The notes: generated by a model from the letters alone, not told the origin. Numbered from the stretch's first letter, positions 1 through 11,458 are shown. The stretch is DNA of 64,000 nt from Protula sp. h YS-2021 (GCA_949752745.1 OX457031.1:44642269-44706268), one strand, 5' to 3'. Numbers and translations are program-made.

Positions 1-1100
1 TTCGTTGATGCTGCTCTTTCAAAGCAAAAAATTATGTTGCTGTATAGAAAAGTTCTAAATCTACTTATAAGAATGGCATTCTAATTTCGCTGAATCAAAA
101 TATGTAAGATAAGATAGCTGCAATTATTATGAACAGCAGTTGTATTAAAAACCTCTCACGACGCGCTCATCAGAAAATCCCTCTCCATACACCCAGAGAT
201 TAAAGTGGCACTCTCGAAAGCGACTCACGGTACCTCTCAGGGCAAGAAGCGCATCCCCCACCCCGCATCACGCTATCACAGAAGCACGAAGGGAAGAAAT
301 AGTTTTCGCCTTAAGCACAAACGCTGTTGCAATCACTACCTCACAAGCAACAGTCGACGCAGGTAATAAGGCAGCAACTAACGAAAGCGTTCGTAGGAGT
401 AAGCACGCTTTCCTACCTCGGTACTTTCGTTTTCAGTCAGGCAAACCAACAAACCTGATGCGGGAAGCATATAGGTTGCCTGTGGGAGATATGCTCATCA
501 ATTTTGACAACTTCACAAAATATTTGTGTATCACAGCGACTGTTCAATTTTACTGCGGTGAGGTATCAACAGACCTGAGAATACCACTGCCATCAGATCA
601 AACTATTTCTGGCGCACCCTGCGAGAAGACTCGGTTCCCTGTCTTACTTGGCATTGACGATTGGGGACTATAACATACAGATCGACACTTTTAGCAATTG
701 ATCAATTTCACTCCCTGCGCGGACAGTAATAGTAAATGATTTTGCCAACAGTGGAAGTAGTGGAAGTTTTTGACTGTACTTAATTTCTTCAAATCAGGAG
801 GGTTCGCTCCTCAGTTGATTCCGCATAAGCTGCTTTGTTAAAATTTGGTTTTGCTAGTGGTAATAGCTTTGGACAAGCTACGGGAGTGGGGCTTCATGTT
901 ATAGAAACAGGCTAGTGCGATTTCAGATGGGTGACCATTGGTGGTGTTATTCCTTTTCCTGACATTCTCGTGTACAACACATATCATTTTGAGGAGGGTG
1001 GTTCTTTTTTCAGAATTGTAATCACTGCACTACCTGATACAAAGCAGATGGTCTCGTAGCACTTTTCTGGTTTAACTCTAAAAAGTGCTGCCAGATACCG
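1..1100. other. unassigned sequence left of the BEL/Pao element
   Basis: No recognisable gene. There is a frame of about 70 codons open near 150-365 and another at 458-673 (+), but neither resembles a known family and neither has convincing splice context. The sequence lies outside the 3' LTR and so is probably the older host DNA or another repeat. Confidence 0.4.
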
Positions 1101-1442
1101 AGGGAAATCGGGTAGCATAAACTATATGTTAAACTAAAGCATGAATAAGACAAGTAGTGGTACACTATAAACAACTATTGCTAAAGGCTGGGCGAGAAAT
1201 ACCACCCAAAAGTTTCTAGGGCACATGCACTTTGAGAAAGCAACTCAGCGGTTGCACCGAAGATAAAGTCTAAAATTACGACAACTAACACGGTGACATT
1301 TACATTTAAGCAAAAAAAAGGGACCACAAACACTTTTGTGAACAATTGATACTAAATATTACCGACGATATGGCTATCAAAATCAATAAAAAATCGCCAA
1401 ACAACCCGGGATGTCAAATTTTCAGTGTATTTGTATCTTACA
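1101..1442 (-). repeat. 3' LTR of BEL/Pao element
   Basis: Aligns with 7475-7917, 14435-14877 and 21393-21835. On the minus strand it begins TGTAAGATACAAATAC at 1442 and is preceded inside the element by a short purine-rich run (GGGGGTCGA, 1443-1451), a plausible polypurine tract. It differs from the 5' LTR by roughly 15 substitutions and small indels over about 275 aligned bases. It also lacks an internal stretch of about 100 bp present in the 5' LTR (about 7754-7856). No target-site duplication is evident. Confidence 0.75.
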
Positions 1443-1499
1443 TCGACCCCCTAATTGTTTCATAAAACAATTAAACTTATACTTAACAGATCAAATACA

Positions 1500-2258
1500 A
1501 AATACAAACTTATCCGCTTAATTTTCACTTTCAAGAATGAGACATAGTTTGTTTACTGGACGAGGCAACGTGGTGGACAGCGTCTTCACAACGACACAGT
1601 CTCTACTTCACAGAAGAGAGTATTCAACCCATCGTCGTCCAAACGCACTGTCTGTTCCTTTAGCAAATTACACACTATTTTCTTTACCGACCTTATTAGG
1701 CGTTCCCAGACACCCCCAAAATGACTATCTGAGACTATCTATAAACTCCCACTTTATAGCCTTCTTTGCACAAACACTTTTCAACTTTGCGACATTTAAA
1801 CGCGCAATTTCTTCCTTGAGCTCCTGGTTTGCACTTATTAAATTTGAACCGTTGCCAGACCTTATGTAAGATACATAAACCTACGTATACAATATATACA
1901 TGAATCTGTGTCCATACTATCCGCGACTTCTAGGTAGACTGCACGTCTCGTTAAACAGGTAAATATCACACCGTACCGTTTCACCGTAAATCTACCTCTT
2001 TTTACTTCCAAGGGACCGAAGCAATCCATTACCTGTTTTGTCAAACGTTACCGACTGATTTACACGATAACTTGGCAAATCTGCCATTTTCTGTTCTAAC
2101 GCTCTTGCTGTGTGTTTTCTACACGACACACTTTGGTATTAATTTCCTTATCAGAGCCATAAAGCTAACTATCCAGTAACGCTCGCGAAGTAAACCTACA
2201 ATTGAGTTTCTGCTGGAGTGACCAAATCTTTTATGAGCATCCCAAACTAAAAGCTCAT
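1500..2258 (-). pseudogene. BEL/Pao integrase, decayed
   Basis: The minus strand at 1862-2044 reads as the start of the BEL/Pao integrase catalytic core (GPLEVKRGR, then FTCLTRRAVYLEV). Farther down, in other frames, come residues typical of the middle of the core (NQELKEEIARLNV near 1800) and the family's GVWERL/RLDD-type segment near 1600-1720. The frame breaks several times and the C-terminal domain is missing before the LTR at 1442. The catalytic core would join a cDNA copy to host DNA, but this copy cannot encode an enzyme. It exists once in the window because the duplicated segment starts farther upstream in the element. Confidence 0.7.
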
Positions 2259-3278
2259 CTACCTTTGAGGCCTTTGGGATGAGAATAGAGCGTTATATAC
2301 CAGCCTACCAACTCGGAATACACCGCCAACTACAACCGGGTCAAGCCTTTTTGTACTACTATCTTTCGCTACATAATGATCCTTTTGCAAGCGAGCTATT
2401 TCTTTTTCAAAATGAAACTTCTGCGCATATTTAGCAATTGCTGTCTCTGCATTTTGAAGGTCCTCGACACTTAAACTCATTTCTTTCAATGAGTAACCTT
2501 TTGGTTTCTCTGTTTTTAAACCGTCGTAGTCAATGCGCTTGTTACGTTCATCCCCAATAGGATACTTCGGGGCCAAAACCTTCTGCATGGCCTTTCTACG
2601 GTTTGCCCACCTAGACAGATTTTTCATGTACACAAGTACTCAACCGACAACTGCTTTGCATCTGTCTAACCTAGAAAAGCACAAAGTTTAACCTCTGGGT
2701 CTTCATCAGAAATTCGCATATCGATCTCCGATTTGTTCCATGTATATTCGGCTTCCCATAGAAAACCGGGACCGAAGAACAAACTCCTACTCGCTAATTC
2801 ACTCGGTTTGACACCTCTGCTAGCCAGGTCTGCTGGATTCTCAGCACTGAGCACGTAATGCCACTAATCCTGGCAGGTAGCCTATTTTATAAGACACCCT
2901 GTTCGCAACAAAGGTGTGGAATCATGTCTTCTTGTTCGCTAAGTATTTTAACACTGAAGTGCTATCTGTCCAGTAGAAGATTGTGTCCATTGGCTGCTCT
3001 AGTTAGTCTTCAATGACCTTGCTCATTTGAACAGCCATTCTAGCAGCTGTAAGTTCCATTCTAGGAACTGTCACTTTTTTACGGGGCGCTACTCCCGACT
3101 TTCCTAACAAAAGGCTGCAATGAACGTCCCCGTAGTCTCTAACGGTACGCAGGTACGAGACTGTACGATAACCTATGTTGCTAGTATCCGAAAAGTGATG
3201 CAGCTGACGTTCCTTAAATTGACCGAAATCCGCCGGTTTCGTATATCTCGGGACCTCTACAGTCTCCAAAGAAGACAA
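2259..3278 (-). pseudogene. BEL/Pao pol, peptidase_A17/RNase H to integrase linker, decayed
   Basis: Three separated open pieces on the minus strand (3003-3278, 2666-2854, 2259-2633) follow the family order. The first has KVTVPRMELTAARMAV, typical of the Pao RNase H-like region. The second has the ENPADLASRGVKPSEL motif that follows RNase H in BEL/Pao elements. The third is the lysine-rich linker ahead of the integrase zinc-binding region. Stops and frameshifts lie between the pieces. Present only in the leftmost copy. Confidence 0.75.
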
Positions 3279-3321
3279 ATCACTAAGCCACTTTTTCCAG
3301 TCATTAAGAAGTTCACCGTTC

Positions 3322-4480
3322 GGTTCATCGCCCCAACCACACCCGCAGAATTCCCGAAAAATCAGTTTTGGCGAGAGAATGCATGGTGCCGCGAGACCTA
3401 GTGGGTCGTAAACCGAAAATGTGATTTACAAAATATTCCGTCTAGTAGGCGGTTATCTTTTATGTTGGTCGTAAAGAACAGCACATCTTTGTCCATGTTA
3501 CGGGACACACCTAACGCGCGTTCTACTGGATATTGGGCTATTTTGACGTCAAGTTCTTTTATAGCTTTGGCCCATCGGTCTTTTGGAACAGTTTCCAGTA
3601 CCTCCCACCTACTGCTGGCCCACTTGGTCAAATTGAAGCCACCAGATTTGCACAAGGGAGTTAAATCCTGAACACGTTGAATGGCTTCAGGTGCCGTCGG
3701 CAGATTTTTCAAACAGTCCTCAACATAAAAGTTATTCAAACCTGTGTCCACAACCGTTTGATCAAAGTCATTCACCCCAGCGCACAACGCGATTTTGGCA
3801 CAGGTTGGTGAAGACGTAGCACCGAACAAGTGTACACACATACAGGTTGGTGAAGACGTAGCACCGAACAAGTGTACACACATACGATACTCCTCCGGGG
3901 GCTTACTGGTATCTCCCCCAGGCCACCACACGAAACGTAAGAAATCGCGATCACTTTCTGGCAGTGCTTACTAAGCACTGATGAAACTTCGCTTTGATAT
4001 CTCCTTGTATTGCTACTGGCTCTTCACGACATCTCATAACAACACCAATCAATTGATTCTTGTAATTTGAGCCTTGAAACAGCTTTCGGTTCAAAGAGAC
4101 ACCTTAATACTGAGCTGCGTAATCGAAAACAACCCGTAGTTTTTTCTTGGTAGGATGGACTACTCCATGGTGGCGCAAATACCAAACTTGGCCGTCTTCA
4201 CGATTAAGTTCGTCATCTGGAATCTTTTCGGCGTAATCCTTGTCTATCAAGGAGGTTACACACTCCGCGTAAGCTACTCGCATAAACTACCCAACCTGGT
4301 AATCGCACAACTTCGGTTGTTCGGCATTATGACTACAGGTTCCCTAAAGGGTAGACACATCTCCTTCAATCGGAACGATTGTCTTACCTGTTCAAGGAAG
4401 TGTTTGTCCTCTTGAGACATTTCTCGTCAATAGCCGGTTCGTGAAAGTCCATATTGATAGCATCCTTAACAAATCTGTCT
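3322..4480 (-). pseudogene. BEL/Pao reverse transcriptase, unit 1
   Basis: The minus strand shows the BEL/Pao RT in pieces. The N-terminal part lies at about 3960-4480 (DGQVWYLRHHGVVHP, then LRVVFDYAAQY and the QGDIKAKFHQ catalytic-Asp region). The 177-codon open piece 3398-3931 holds the rest. Two lesions stand out. Residues 17-30 of that piece (starting MCVHLFGATSSP) are repeated as residues 31-44 by a 42-bp tandem duplication. The active-site box reads FYVED instead of the expected YVDD (codon at 3719-3721), replacing a metal-binding aspartate. A stop also separates the two pieces near 3960. No working RT can be made. Confidence 0.85.
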
Positions 4481-4486
4481 AGCTGT

Positions 4487-5146
4487 CTAGCTCCTCTCAT
4501 TGTTTTTGATCGCTGTGACCTCCATGTGGTTAACTATGGCACATCTATAGCCGCCTGAATCCCGCACCACGTTCCAGGGTATCCTGCCAACTGCAGTGCG
4601 TGTCGCATGCTGTGAACCCACAGGCCCAGTTCTTATCTCTTTTGGAGAGTACACCTCTGGCACATTGTTATTCAGGACCAAAACTACTTCGCGCTTTATT
4701 TATGGCAGCTTCACATCTCGCAGATGTGCTCACTTGTTAATGTCTTTCTCTGTTGGTATGTGCCACTTACTTACCGGGATAACATCCTTCGAGTACACCT
4801 CGGGTAAGTTGACCGTTTGTCCATCTGAAATGTTTGACACTTGCATATCTTTAATAACCTGTGTGGACATCGTAAAGGGGAACCCTGCTGTATTGACAGT
4901 AATTCTCACGCGATTACCGCCTCCCCCTATTTGCCTCAGTAGACTCTCAATGTAAACCGACACACTACTTCCGGGATCTAAAAACGCGTAGGTGTCCACA
5001 CTGTTCACACCGTCGGCCATTTTGACCTTCATTGGGACAATGGCTAATGTACACTGACCGACTCCCATGTCATCACTATGCACACTCAAAGTGTTCGCCT
5101 TAGAAGTACCTACTTGGGTAGAAACGACCGTGGGCCGTCCGATCAC
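4487..5146 (-). pseudogene. BEL/Pao aspartic protease (DUF1758), unit 1
   Basis: The open piece 4730-5146 (138 codons) carries AFLDPGSSVSVYIESLL, with D57 as the expected catalytic aspartate of a retropepsin-like fold. This form of the D-x-G-S box is usual in BEL/Pao proteases. A second piece at 4487-4681 continues with the protease C-terminal region (TGPVGSQHATRTAVG). The break between them, and 12 extra bases in unit 1 near 4668, show decay. The enzyme would have processed Gag-Pol. Confidence 0.75.
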
Positions 5147-5149
5147 ACA

Positions 5150-5596
5150 CTAGTCATATCTTTGTATGTGCAACACAGTTGGGTGTTGTTTGTTACACAC
5201 CTCACATGTCAACTTCCGGCGGCAATCTTTTTTCACATGGTTTCGCTTTAAACACCCGAAACACAATTTGTGTTTTTGGACAAACCTGGTTTTGTTGTCT
5301 GAACTTTGCTTTCTAAACTCCGGACAGTTAGACACCGTATGTTCGGCTTTGCCGAACACACACTGACGCCTTACTGAAGGCCTGACTGTTTCAGACACCG
5401 ACTCAACTTCATTCGCAACAAAGCTTGTTTTGGTTTTGTACAGACTTGGACGTGCAGTCTTTTGTACACTATCCGAGTTACCTTTTAAAACGCCTCTGCC
5501 GAAAACGGCATCACGAGCCTTCCTGGCTTCAAAACTCACAAAGTCAACCAAGTGCCTAAATCTTAGTTCTTCGTTGCGTTCATGCACATTTTGCAC
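5150..5596 (-). pseudogene. BEL/Pao Gag C-terminal zinc-knuckle region, unit 1
   Basis: This 148-codon piece carries the nucleocapsid region. A complete CX2CX4HX4C knuckle (CFGCLKRNHVKKDC, residues 112-125) is followed by CX2CX3HX4H (residues 131-143). A first knuckle at residues 79-91 (CVFGKAEHTVSNC) has Gly where the second cysteine is expected. It is in the same frame as the upstream Gag piece and is separated from it only by a TAG at 5606-5608. The knuckles would bind element RNA. Confidence 0.85.
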
Positions 5597-5605
5597 AACC
5601 CTTCT

Positions 5606-5968
5606 CTACTTATCGTGGAGTTGGTAAGTTAATTTCGTGACAATAGCCCTCGTGTTACCTGCATACTCGAGTACTGCTAAAAATCTGATATCATCTTTCG
5701 CACACGAAAACTCGGTTAACAACATTGAGAATTCATCCAAACCTTCCGTATTTTCAATCTTAATCGCGGACCAACTCAACACTTTTTCAACATAAGCCTT
5801 TGCTACAACCTGAACATCACCATAACGACGCTCTAATTCTGCTAAAGCACAACGACTCCCAGCCGCAGGCGGCAAGTGAGAAAAACCACACACAACCTTG
5901 TTTGCCTCCCCGTCTGTATACTGTTCTAAATAATACATTTTCTCACCCTCATCATCACACACAGACAC
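5606..5968 (-). pseudogene. BEL/Pao Gag core (DUF1759), unit 1
   Basis: 120 codons with the BEL/Pao Gag pattern: KMYYLEQYTDGEANKVV, then ALAELERRYGD and the segment around TKLTYQL. It ends at an in-frame TAG, after which the zinc-knuckle piece continues in the same frame, so Gag was one protein interrupted by one stop. A frameshift near 5990-6060 separates it from the Ala-rich piece upstream. Confidence 0.8.
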
Positions 5969-6603
5969 TATTTTATATTCATACTGTCTACGAAACTTGG
6001 GGTACTCAACAAGGTTGCCACTGAACTTTTTAATTTCACTCGGTGGCTTCCTACGGAGGACATAAGGCCATTGTTACTGTAATCATACACACATGCGTCC
6101 GTTGCAGCTGCTACTGGCATTGCAGCCGTTGTGGATGTTGCAGCTCTCGGTGCTGGTACTGTAGGTGGCATAGGAATTGCAGCTATCACATCATCTGCTG
6201 GAGGTAATGCAGCTGTGACAGGTACTGCACTTGCAACTGGCCAAATATCTGCTAATGTGACTGCAGCTGCCATGGGTACTGCAGCTGCTGCGGATATTGC
6301 AGCTATTGGTGCAGGTGCAGCTGCCATAGGTACACCAGACGTCAAAGGTATTGCAGTTGTAGCTGGCCTACTATTCGCTAAGGAGACTGCAGCTGTCATG
6401 GGTATTGCAGCTGTTTCTGGTGTTGCAACTACCTTAGGTGTTGCAGTGGCTGCTGCGGCAAGTACTACAGCTAAAACCTGTCCATTTACGGGTGTCGGTA
6501 TTCTGTCGTCAGGCGTACGTGGCAACTTCCGGCGCTGTGGTTGCCTATCATATGAAATGGTGCTGTGGCGATCCTGTGACTCTTGATCGCTAAAAACCTC
6601 CAT
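5968..6603 (-). pseudogene. Gag Ala/Pro-rich spacer, unit 1
   Basis: 211 codons. The middle (about residues 45-170) is low-complexity Ala/Pro/Val/Thr built from degenerate GCAGCT-containing repeats. The ends have ordinary composition. It sits in the Gag N-terminal half, directly upstream of the DUF1759 core, in a different frame from it. The reverse strand of the same repeats is also open (6131-6586), an effect of the repeat composition and not evidence of a second gene. Confidence 0.6.
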
Positions 6604-7250
6604 GCGAGTTGCTGAGGTGTCGAGCTCTGTTTCTAGTTGGCGCGTTTAACGGCGTTGTCTCAGTCGCAACTCTTTCTCTACGAGTTTCTGCGCTTTCTTC
6701 AAACCTCTCGCTCTGGCGGTTAATTCGGCTGATCTCTGCTCTTCAAGTACACGTTGTTGTGCTGAACTCGTTTTCGACGTACGGGATATGACACTGACTG
6801 GTTTAGCTTCATAAACCTGTTCCAGGCGTTTGCTGGCTTCGGTTAATACTCCTCTATCCGCCCTTTGAATTGTGCCAGAAGTGTTTAACGTTCTGCGTTA
6901 ATGTTGGTTAAGAAATGTTGTCTTTCGTCGGGGACTAAACTGTTAATGACCAGGTCGGTTTTAGCTAAAAACTGTTCGTACTGCGTCAAAAACACTGATT
7001 ATTCTTTGCGGAGATTTTTGACACCGTTTCTGCCACTAAAGTCGTATTTGCACTCTTGGATGGCAGAGTGTATAACAGATATATTTACTCCGACTTGCTC
7101 GAAAGTGTCGGTCAAGGCGAGCAGCATCTGTTCCTGTGCTTGAGAACTGTCGTGGGCTGGTGTGGGAACATCCATCTTTGGCAACGATGTATTGACCAAA
7201 GTCTGAATCCATTTTGATTTTTTATGGTGTTCTTCCAACAGATAATACAT
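6604..7250 (-). pseudogene. Gag N-terminal coiled-coil region and leader, unit 1
   Basis: The minus strand at about 6650-6800 reads as a charged helical stretch (EEQRSAELTARARGLKKAQ) typical of the coiled coil at the start of BEL/Pao Gag. A stop lies near 6648. An 83-codon piece at 6999-7250 beginning MYYLLEEHHKK may be the original Gag start. In units 2 and 3 that piece has a Gln-to-stop change. Confidence 0.55.
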
Positions 7251-7474
7251 GGAGACTAATGCAGGATGAAGCAGACAGAAAAGCAGTAGGGGTAGATAGC
7301 GGGATGAGTAGGTATAAGTAGTAGAAGCAGGAAAGACGTAGCAGAGGAACTAGAGACGTAACAGTAGGATGTAGTAGTAGAGTAACTGAAAAACATCACA
7401 AACAAAAGCAACATAAATAAGAAGCAAGCTACAGGTAAATGGTTAAACTAAATCCACATAAAAATTACTAAAGA

Positions 7475-7917
7475 AGGGAAATCGGGTAGCATAAACTATA
7501 CGTTAAACTAAAGCATGAATAAGAAAAGTAGTGGTACACTATAAACAACTACTGCTAAAGGTGTGGAAGAGAAATACCACCCAAAAGTTTCTAGGGCACA
7601 TACACTTTGTTGTGAAAGCAACTCAGCGGTTGCACCGAAGATAAAGTCTAAAATTACGACAACTAAGACGGTAACATTTACATTTAAGCAAATAAAAGGG
7701 ACCACAAAAATTTTTGTGAACAATTGATACTAAATATTACCGACGATATGGCTTCTAAAGTCTTAAATTAAAGTGACGCTACCGAGCCCCTGACTCTATT
7801 GCTTCCGATTCATTGACATAAACCTAACAATCCAGAGCCAGGTGGTTAGTCGAACAAATCAATAAAAATCGCAAAACAACCCGGGATGTCAAATTTTCAG
7901 TGTATTTGTATCTTACA
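7475..7917 (-). repeat. 5' LTR of BEL/Pao element, unit 1
   Basis: 443 bp matching the 3' LTR at 1101-1442, with the same outer end (TGTAAGATACAAATAC read from 7917). It has about 100 bp not present in the 3' LTR (about 7754-7856). Beyond 7917 the sequence is flank, not element. I could not assign the tRNA primer site that should follow the inner end near 7474, and I see no target-site duplication. Confidence 0.8.
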
Positions 7918-10293
7918 AAATGCATCTTATAACTTGTTATCTTATTATGTGACTTTGCATATCGCATATAGACTTAAAGTCTGAAACAAAGTCATAAATA
8001 AATAAACACAAATAAATAAAGTAGCCCTATGTTGAGGCATGTTGTATTTTTATTTTTTTTTGTTGGAAGAATAGCAACTTTTCATCAACAGCAGTGAATT
8101 TCGTATCGATGACGTCATATCTGTCAAACACGTGAATCAGCTGAGTGAACACAACGGAAAGTTTCGAAATCAATTTTGTTTATTTTAAAGGTATCTTAAC
8201 CATTCGAGAAGGGCATTTTGTTAAACAAATAACAACCTCTAACGTATAGCTCAGTTTGACTAAGAAAGATCGATACTTTTCAAAGATTTACACACATTTT
8301 CAGATCGACATAGCAGAAAAAACTTTCAACTGGAGTGGTATTCTGCTCTGTCCTTATTTTTAAGGATGTCTTTATTTTAAAAAATAAGGATAAAAATTAA
8401 GTGTGAATCATCTAATCTCAAGAATAAGGACATCCTTAAAAATAAGGAAAGAGCAGAATACCACTCCTGAGTAGAATACCACTCCAGGTGGCTCCTTACC
8501 TCAGAGTCACCTGTGACTTGTTTAACATCGTACGAGGGAGAGGAGATAGAATTGGCTAGAGTAGATCGTAATTGATGACAACAAAATGCTAAATTCTAAC
8601 TGCAGCAAATAAGCCAGTTGCAAGTTTTGGAACCCTATCGACTTTAATATACATCATTTTGTGATATTTGACAAAAGAAATTTGTTTTGAACCACGGAAG
8701 ATGTTCTTTTTTATTTCACCAATTTGGATCTACTGTAACCATTCGTTCTCCTCCCCCTCGTATATCTCTGTCAGAACTACGGTACGAAGCCTTCGATTGT
8801 TACACTAATAGGGGTCAACTTCATATATTCTGAAGCACGAATCCTGCATACAAGTCCCTATTATTCAAATATTTACAGAAAGTACATGCCCAATATACTT
8901 TTTTTTGGTAAAATATGCTCAATTTTTTAGTGTGCTGTACATCTTTTATTTGTTCATAAAAGTGCAGAAAAATTAGCTTCCGCACCCACCTGTCAATAAT
9001 TTGTTTACATTCCGACCCTTAAATGTCGTGTAACCAAAGTTAAGTGACCAAAAATGTAAATAAAAGGGTTATAGTTTGCTTGTGAAATATATACAACCGT
9101 AAAATGGTTTATAGATGCAGAATATTACGTAGTCCCAGATGACTCTTGCGGTCTTCCTCTGTCTTAGGAAGATAGAAAGGGTCCGCTGGGGCTAAATATT
9201 ACGTATAAATTTTGTACACCCACAATATTTGCCTTTTGTTTTTTACGTTCTTTTTGAAATATCAATTCAAAGGTTTTTTGGTTGATAATTGCAAAAATTA
9301 TTGTTACTTTTTTACGTGTTAAAGTATGCTCCCTGTAAACAATCAAATGTCAATTATTGGGGGAGATTTGTGGCTATCTCCTTAGTATTTTCTTTTAAAG
9401 AAAGCGTAACACAGAAGTTGTGTATCATTACCGTTGTACTTTGAAGACCTTTAGCAAATGTCAATAAAGGCTTATGGGTCGTTGAATCTCGCACAAAGTA
9501 GCCACAGGGGTGCCTCAAAGCGAGCGCACTTGACTTGCTTATAGTCCCAGTGAACCCTTTCTTTCTTCCTAGGTCAGAAAGGAAGGAAGAAAGATTCATC
9601 TAGGACTAGGTAGCCCTTAGCTCCAAGTCAGCTCTTCATTATTTATACTTGGTATATTTCTTTATCCGGCGAACCTCAGTAGCGGATCGCTTCTTGGAGC
9701 TAGGTAGCACCAAGTCAGCTACTTACCGTACGTGTGTATCTGTGTTGTCCCGATGTGGATACAGGGGCACATCTTTCAACTAACAAAAATGTTACGGTAG
9801 TGCCGGTGACGAGTTGTCCTGGTGGCTGTAAGCAGCTGAAAACATTATCAGCAGGCATGTAAACAGAACCCTTAAAGCTTTTAAAAACCTTGATTTTTAT
9901 ACCAAACCTTTGTTTTACTGAAAAAACCTGTAAAAACCCTTTTCTTTAATTGTTACAAGAAAAATTTCAATTGCTCAATTATTTATGCATGCATTTAACA
10001 CTTTATTAAAAACCTGTGAGAATCAAATTATCTACCACAGATGAATTGGAAAATGCATGGTGAGTATTTCTTTTTGACGCTATATGATGTTCTTATTCCC
10101 CATCCCCACTGATTTCCATATGTTCTATAAAATATCTTAAAAAACATGTTCACTGATAACTTAACTTAAAAAAACAACAACATAGAAAAACCTTTATTTT
10201 CAAAATTAAAACCTTTATTTTTGTCAAGGATCAGTCATACGAGTCGACTGTCTCTCTTTGAATCGCGAAACCTGTACCAGGGAGAGTAGTACA
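7918..10293. repeat. duplicated flank of the element, unit 1
   Basis: Non-coding, AT-rich flank carried along in each triplicated unit. Frames such as 9354-9599 (-) are open in all three units only because the DNA is duplicated, and no family is recognised. Notable contents are a near-perfect 136-bp hairpin (8332-8467) and a segment of about 0.9 kb (8590-9730) with a diverged relative at 24830-28350. Confidence 0.7.
8332..8467. repeat. 39-bp inverted repeat (hairpin), unit 1
   Basis: Arm 8332-8370 (GGAGTGGTATTCTGCTCTGT...) pairs with 8429-8467, around a 58-nt AT-rich loop. One arm mismatch occurs here (GGAAAGAGC against GGACAGAGC). The outer 15 bases of the right arm are echoed directly after it (GAATACCACTCC at 8474-8485). 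Confidence 0.85.
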
Positions 10294-11452
10294 GGTTCAT
10301 CGCCCCAACCACACCCGCAGAATTCCCGAAAAATCAGTTTTGGCGAGAGAATGCATGGTGCCGCGAGACCTAGTGGGTCGTAAACCGAAATTGTGATTTA
10401 CAAAATATTCCGTCTAGTAGGGTGTTATCTTTTATGTTGGTCGTAAAGAACAGCACATCTTTGTCCATGTTACGGGACACACCTAACGCGCGTTCTCCTG
10501 GATATTGGGCTATTTTGACGTCAAGTTCTTTTATAGCTTTGGCCCATCGGTCTTTTGGAACAGTTTCCAGTACCTCCCACCTACTGCTGGCCCACTTGGT
10601 CAAATTGAAGCCACCAGATTTGCACAAGGGAGTTAAATCCTGAACACGTTGAATGGCTTCAGGTGCCGTCGGCAGATTTTTCAAACAGTCCTCAACATAA
10701 AAGTTATTCAAACCTGTGTCCACAACCGTTTGATCAAAGTCATTCACCCCAGCGCACAACGCGATTTTGGAACAGGCTGGTGAAGACGTAGCACCGAACA
10801 AGTGTACACACATACAGGTTGGTGAAGACGTAGCACCGAACAAGTGTACACACATACGATACTCCTCCGGGGGCTTACTAGTATCTCCCCCAGGCCACCA
10901 CACGAAACGTAAGAAATCGCGATCACTTTCTGGCAGTGCTTACTAAGCACTGATGAAACTTCGCTTTGATATCTCCTTGTATTGCTACTGGCTCTTCACG
11001 ACATCTCATAACAACACCAATCAATTGATTCTTGTAATTTGAGCCTTGAAACAGCTTTCGGTTCAAAGAGACACCTTAATACTGAGCTGCGTAATCGAAA
11101 ACAACCCGTAGTTTTTTCTTGGTAGGATGGACTACTCCATGGTGGCGCAAATACCAAACTTGGCCGTCTTCACGATTAAGTTCGTCATCTGGAATCTTTT
11201 CGGCGTAATCCTTGTCTATCAAGGAGGTTACACACTCCGCGTAAGCTACTCGCATAAACTACCCAACCTGGTTATCGCACAACTTCGGTTGCTCGGCATT
11301 ATGACTACAGGTTCCCTAAAGGGTAGACACATCTCCTTCAATCGGAACGATTGTCTTACCTGTTCAAGGAAGTGTTTGTCCTCTTGAGACATTTCTCGTC
11401 AATAGCCGGTTCGTGAAAGTCCATATTGATAGCATCCTTAACAAATCTGTCT
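10294..11452 (-). pseudogene. BEL/Pao reverse transcriptase, unit 2 (truncated)
   Basis: Same decayed RT as unit 1, cut at the duplication junction. The 177-codon piece 10370-10903 keeps the internal 14-residue duplication and the FYVED box. It has Ala-Cys-Ser-Lys after the duplication where unit 1 has Thr-Cys-Ala-Lys. The shared lesions show the RT was already dead before the segment was duplicated. Confidence 0.85.
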
Positions 11453-11458
11453 AGCTGT

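Larger units (their letters stand above)
3322..10293. repeat. tandem unit 1 of a ~6.96-kb segmental triplication
   Basis: From GGTTCATCGCCCCAACC at 3322 to 10293 the sequence recurs at 10294 and at 17252 with only scattered differences. The unit holds the RT-to-5'-LTR part of a BEL/Pao element plus about 2.4 kb of outside flank. This unit is 6972 bp. It has about 12 extra in-frame bases near 4668 that units 2 and 3 lack. Unit 1 joins the rest of the element (integrase, 3' LTR) on its left, so it marks the original left breakpoint. Confidence 0.93.

Noticed and set aside
1537..1869. 110-codon plus-strand gene
   Set aside because: Antisense shadow of the decayed integrase region.
6131..6586. 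Antisense Ala/Gly-rich gene
   Set aside because: Shadow of the Gag spacer repeat on the other strand. No family, no start context.
1101..7917. Envelope gene or complete retrovirus
   Set aside because: No envelope-like frame is present between integrase and the 3' LTR. The element is a plain, broken BEL/Pao LTR retrotransposon.
9354..9599. Conserved 81-codon minus-strand gene (three identical copies)
   Set aside because: Conservation is due to the recent triplication. The diverged relative at 28060-28300 does not keep the frame open.
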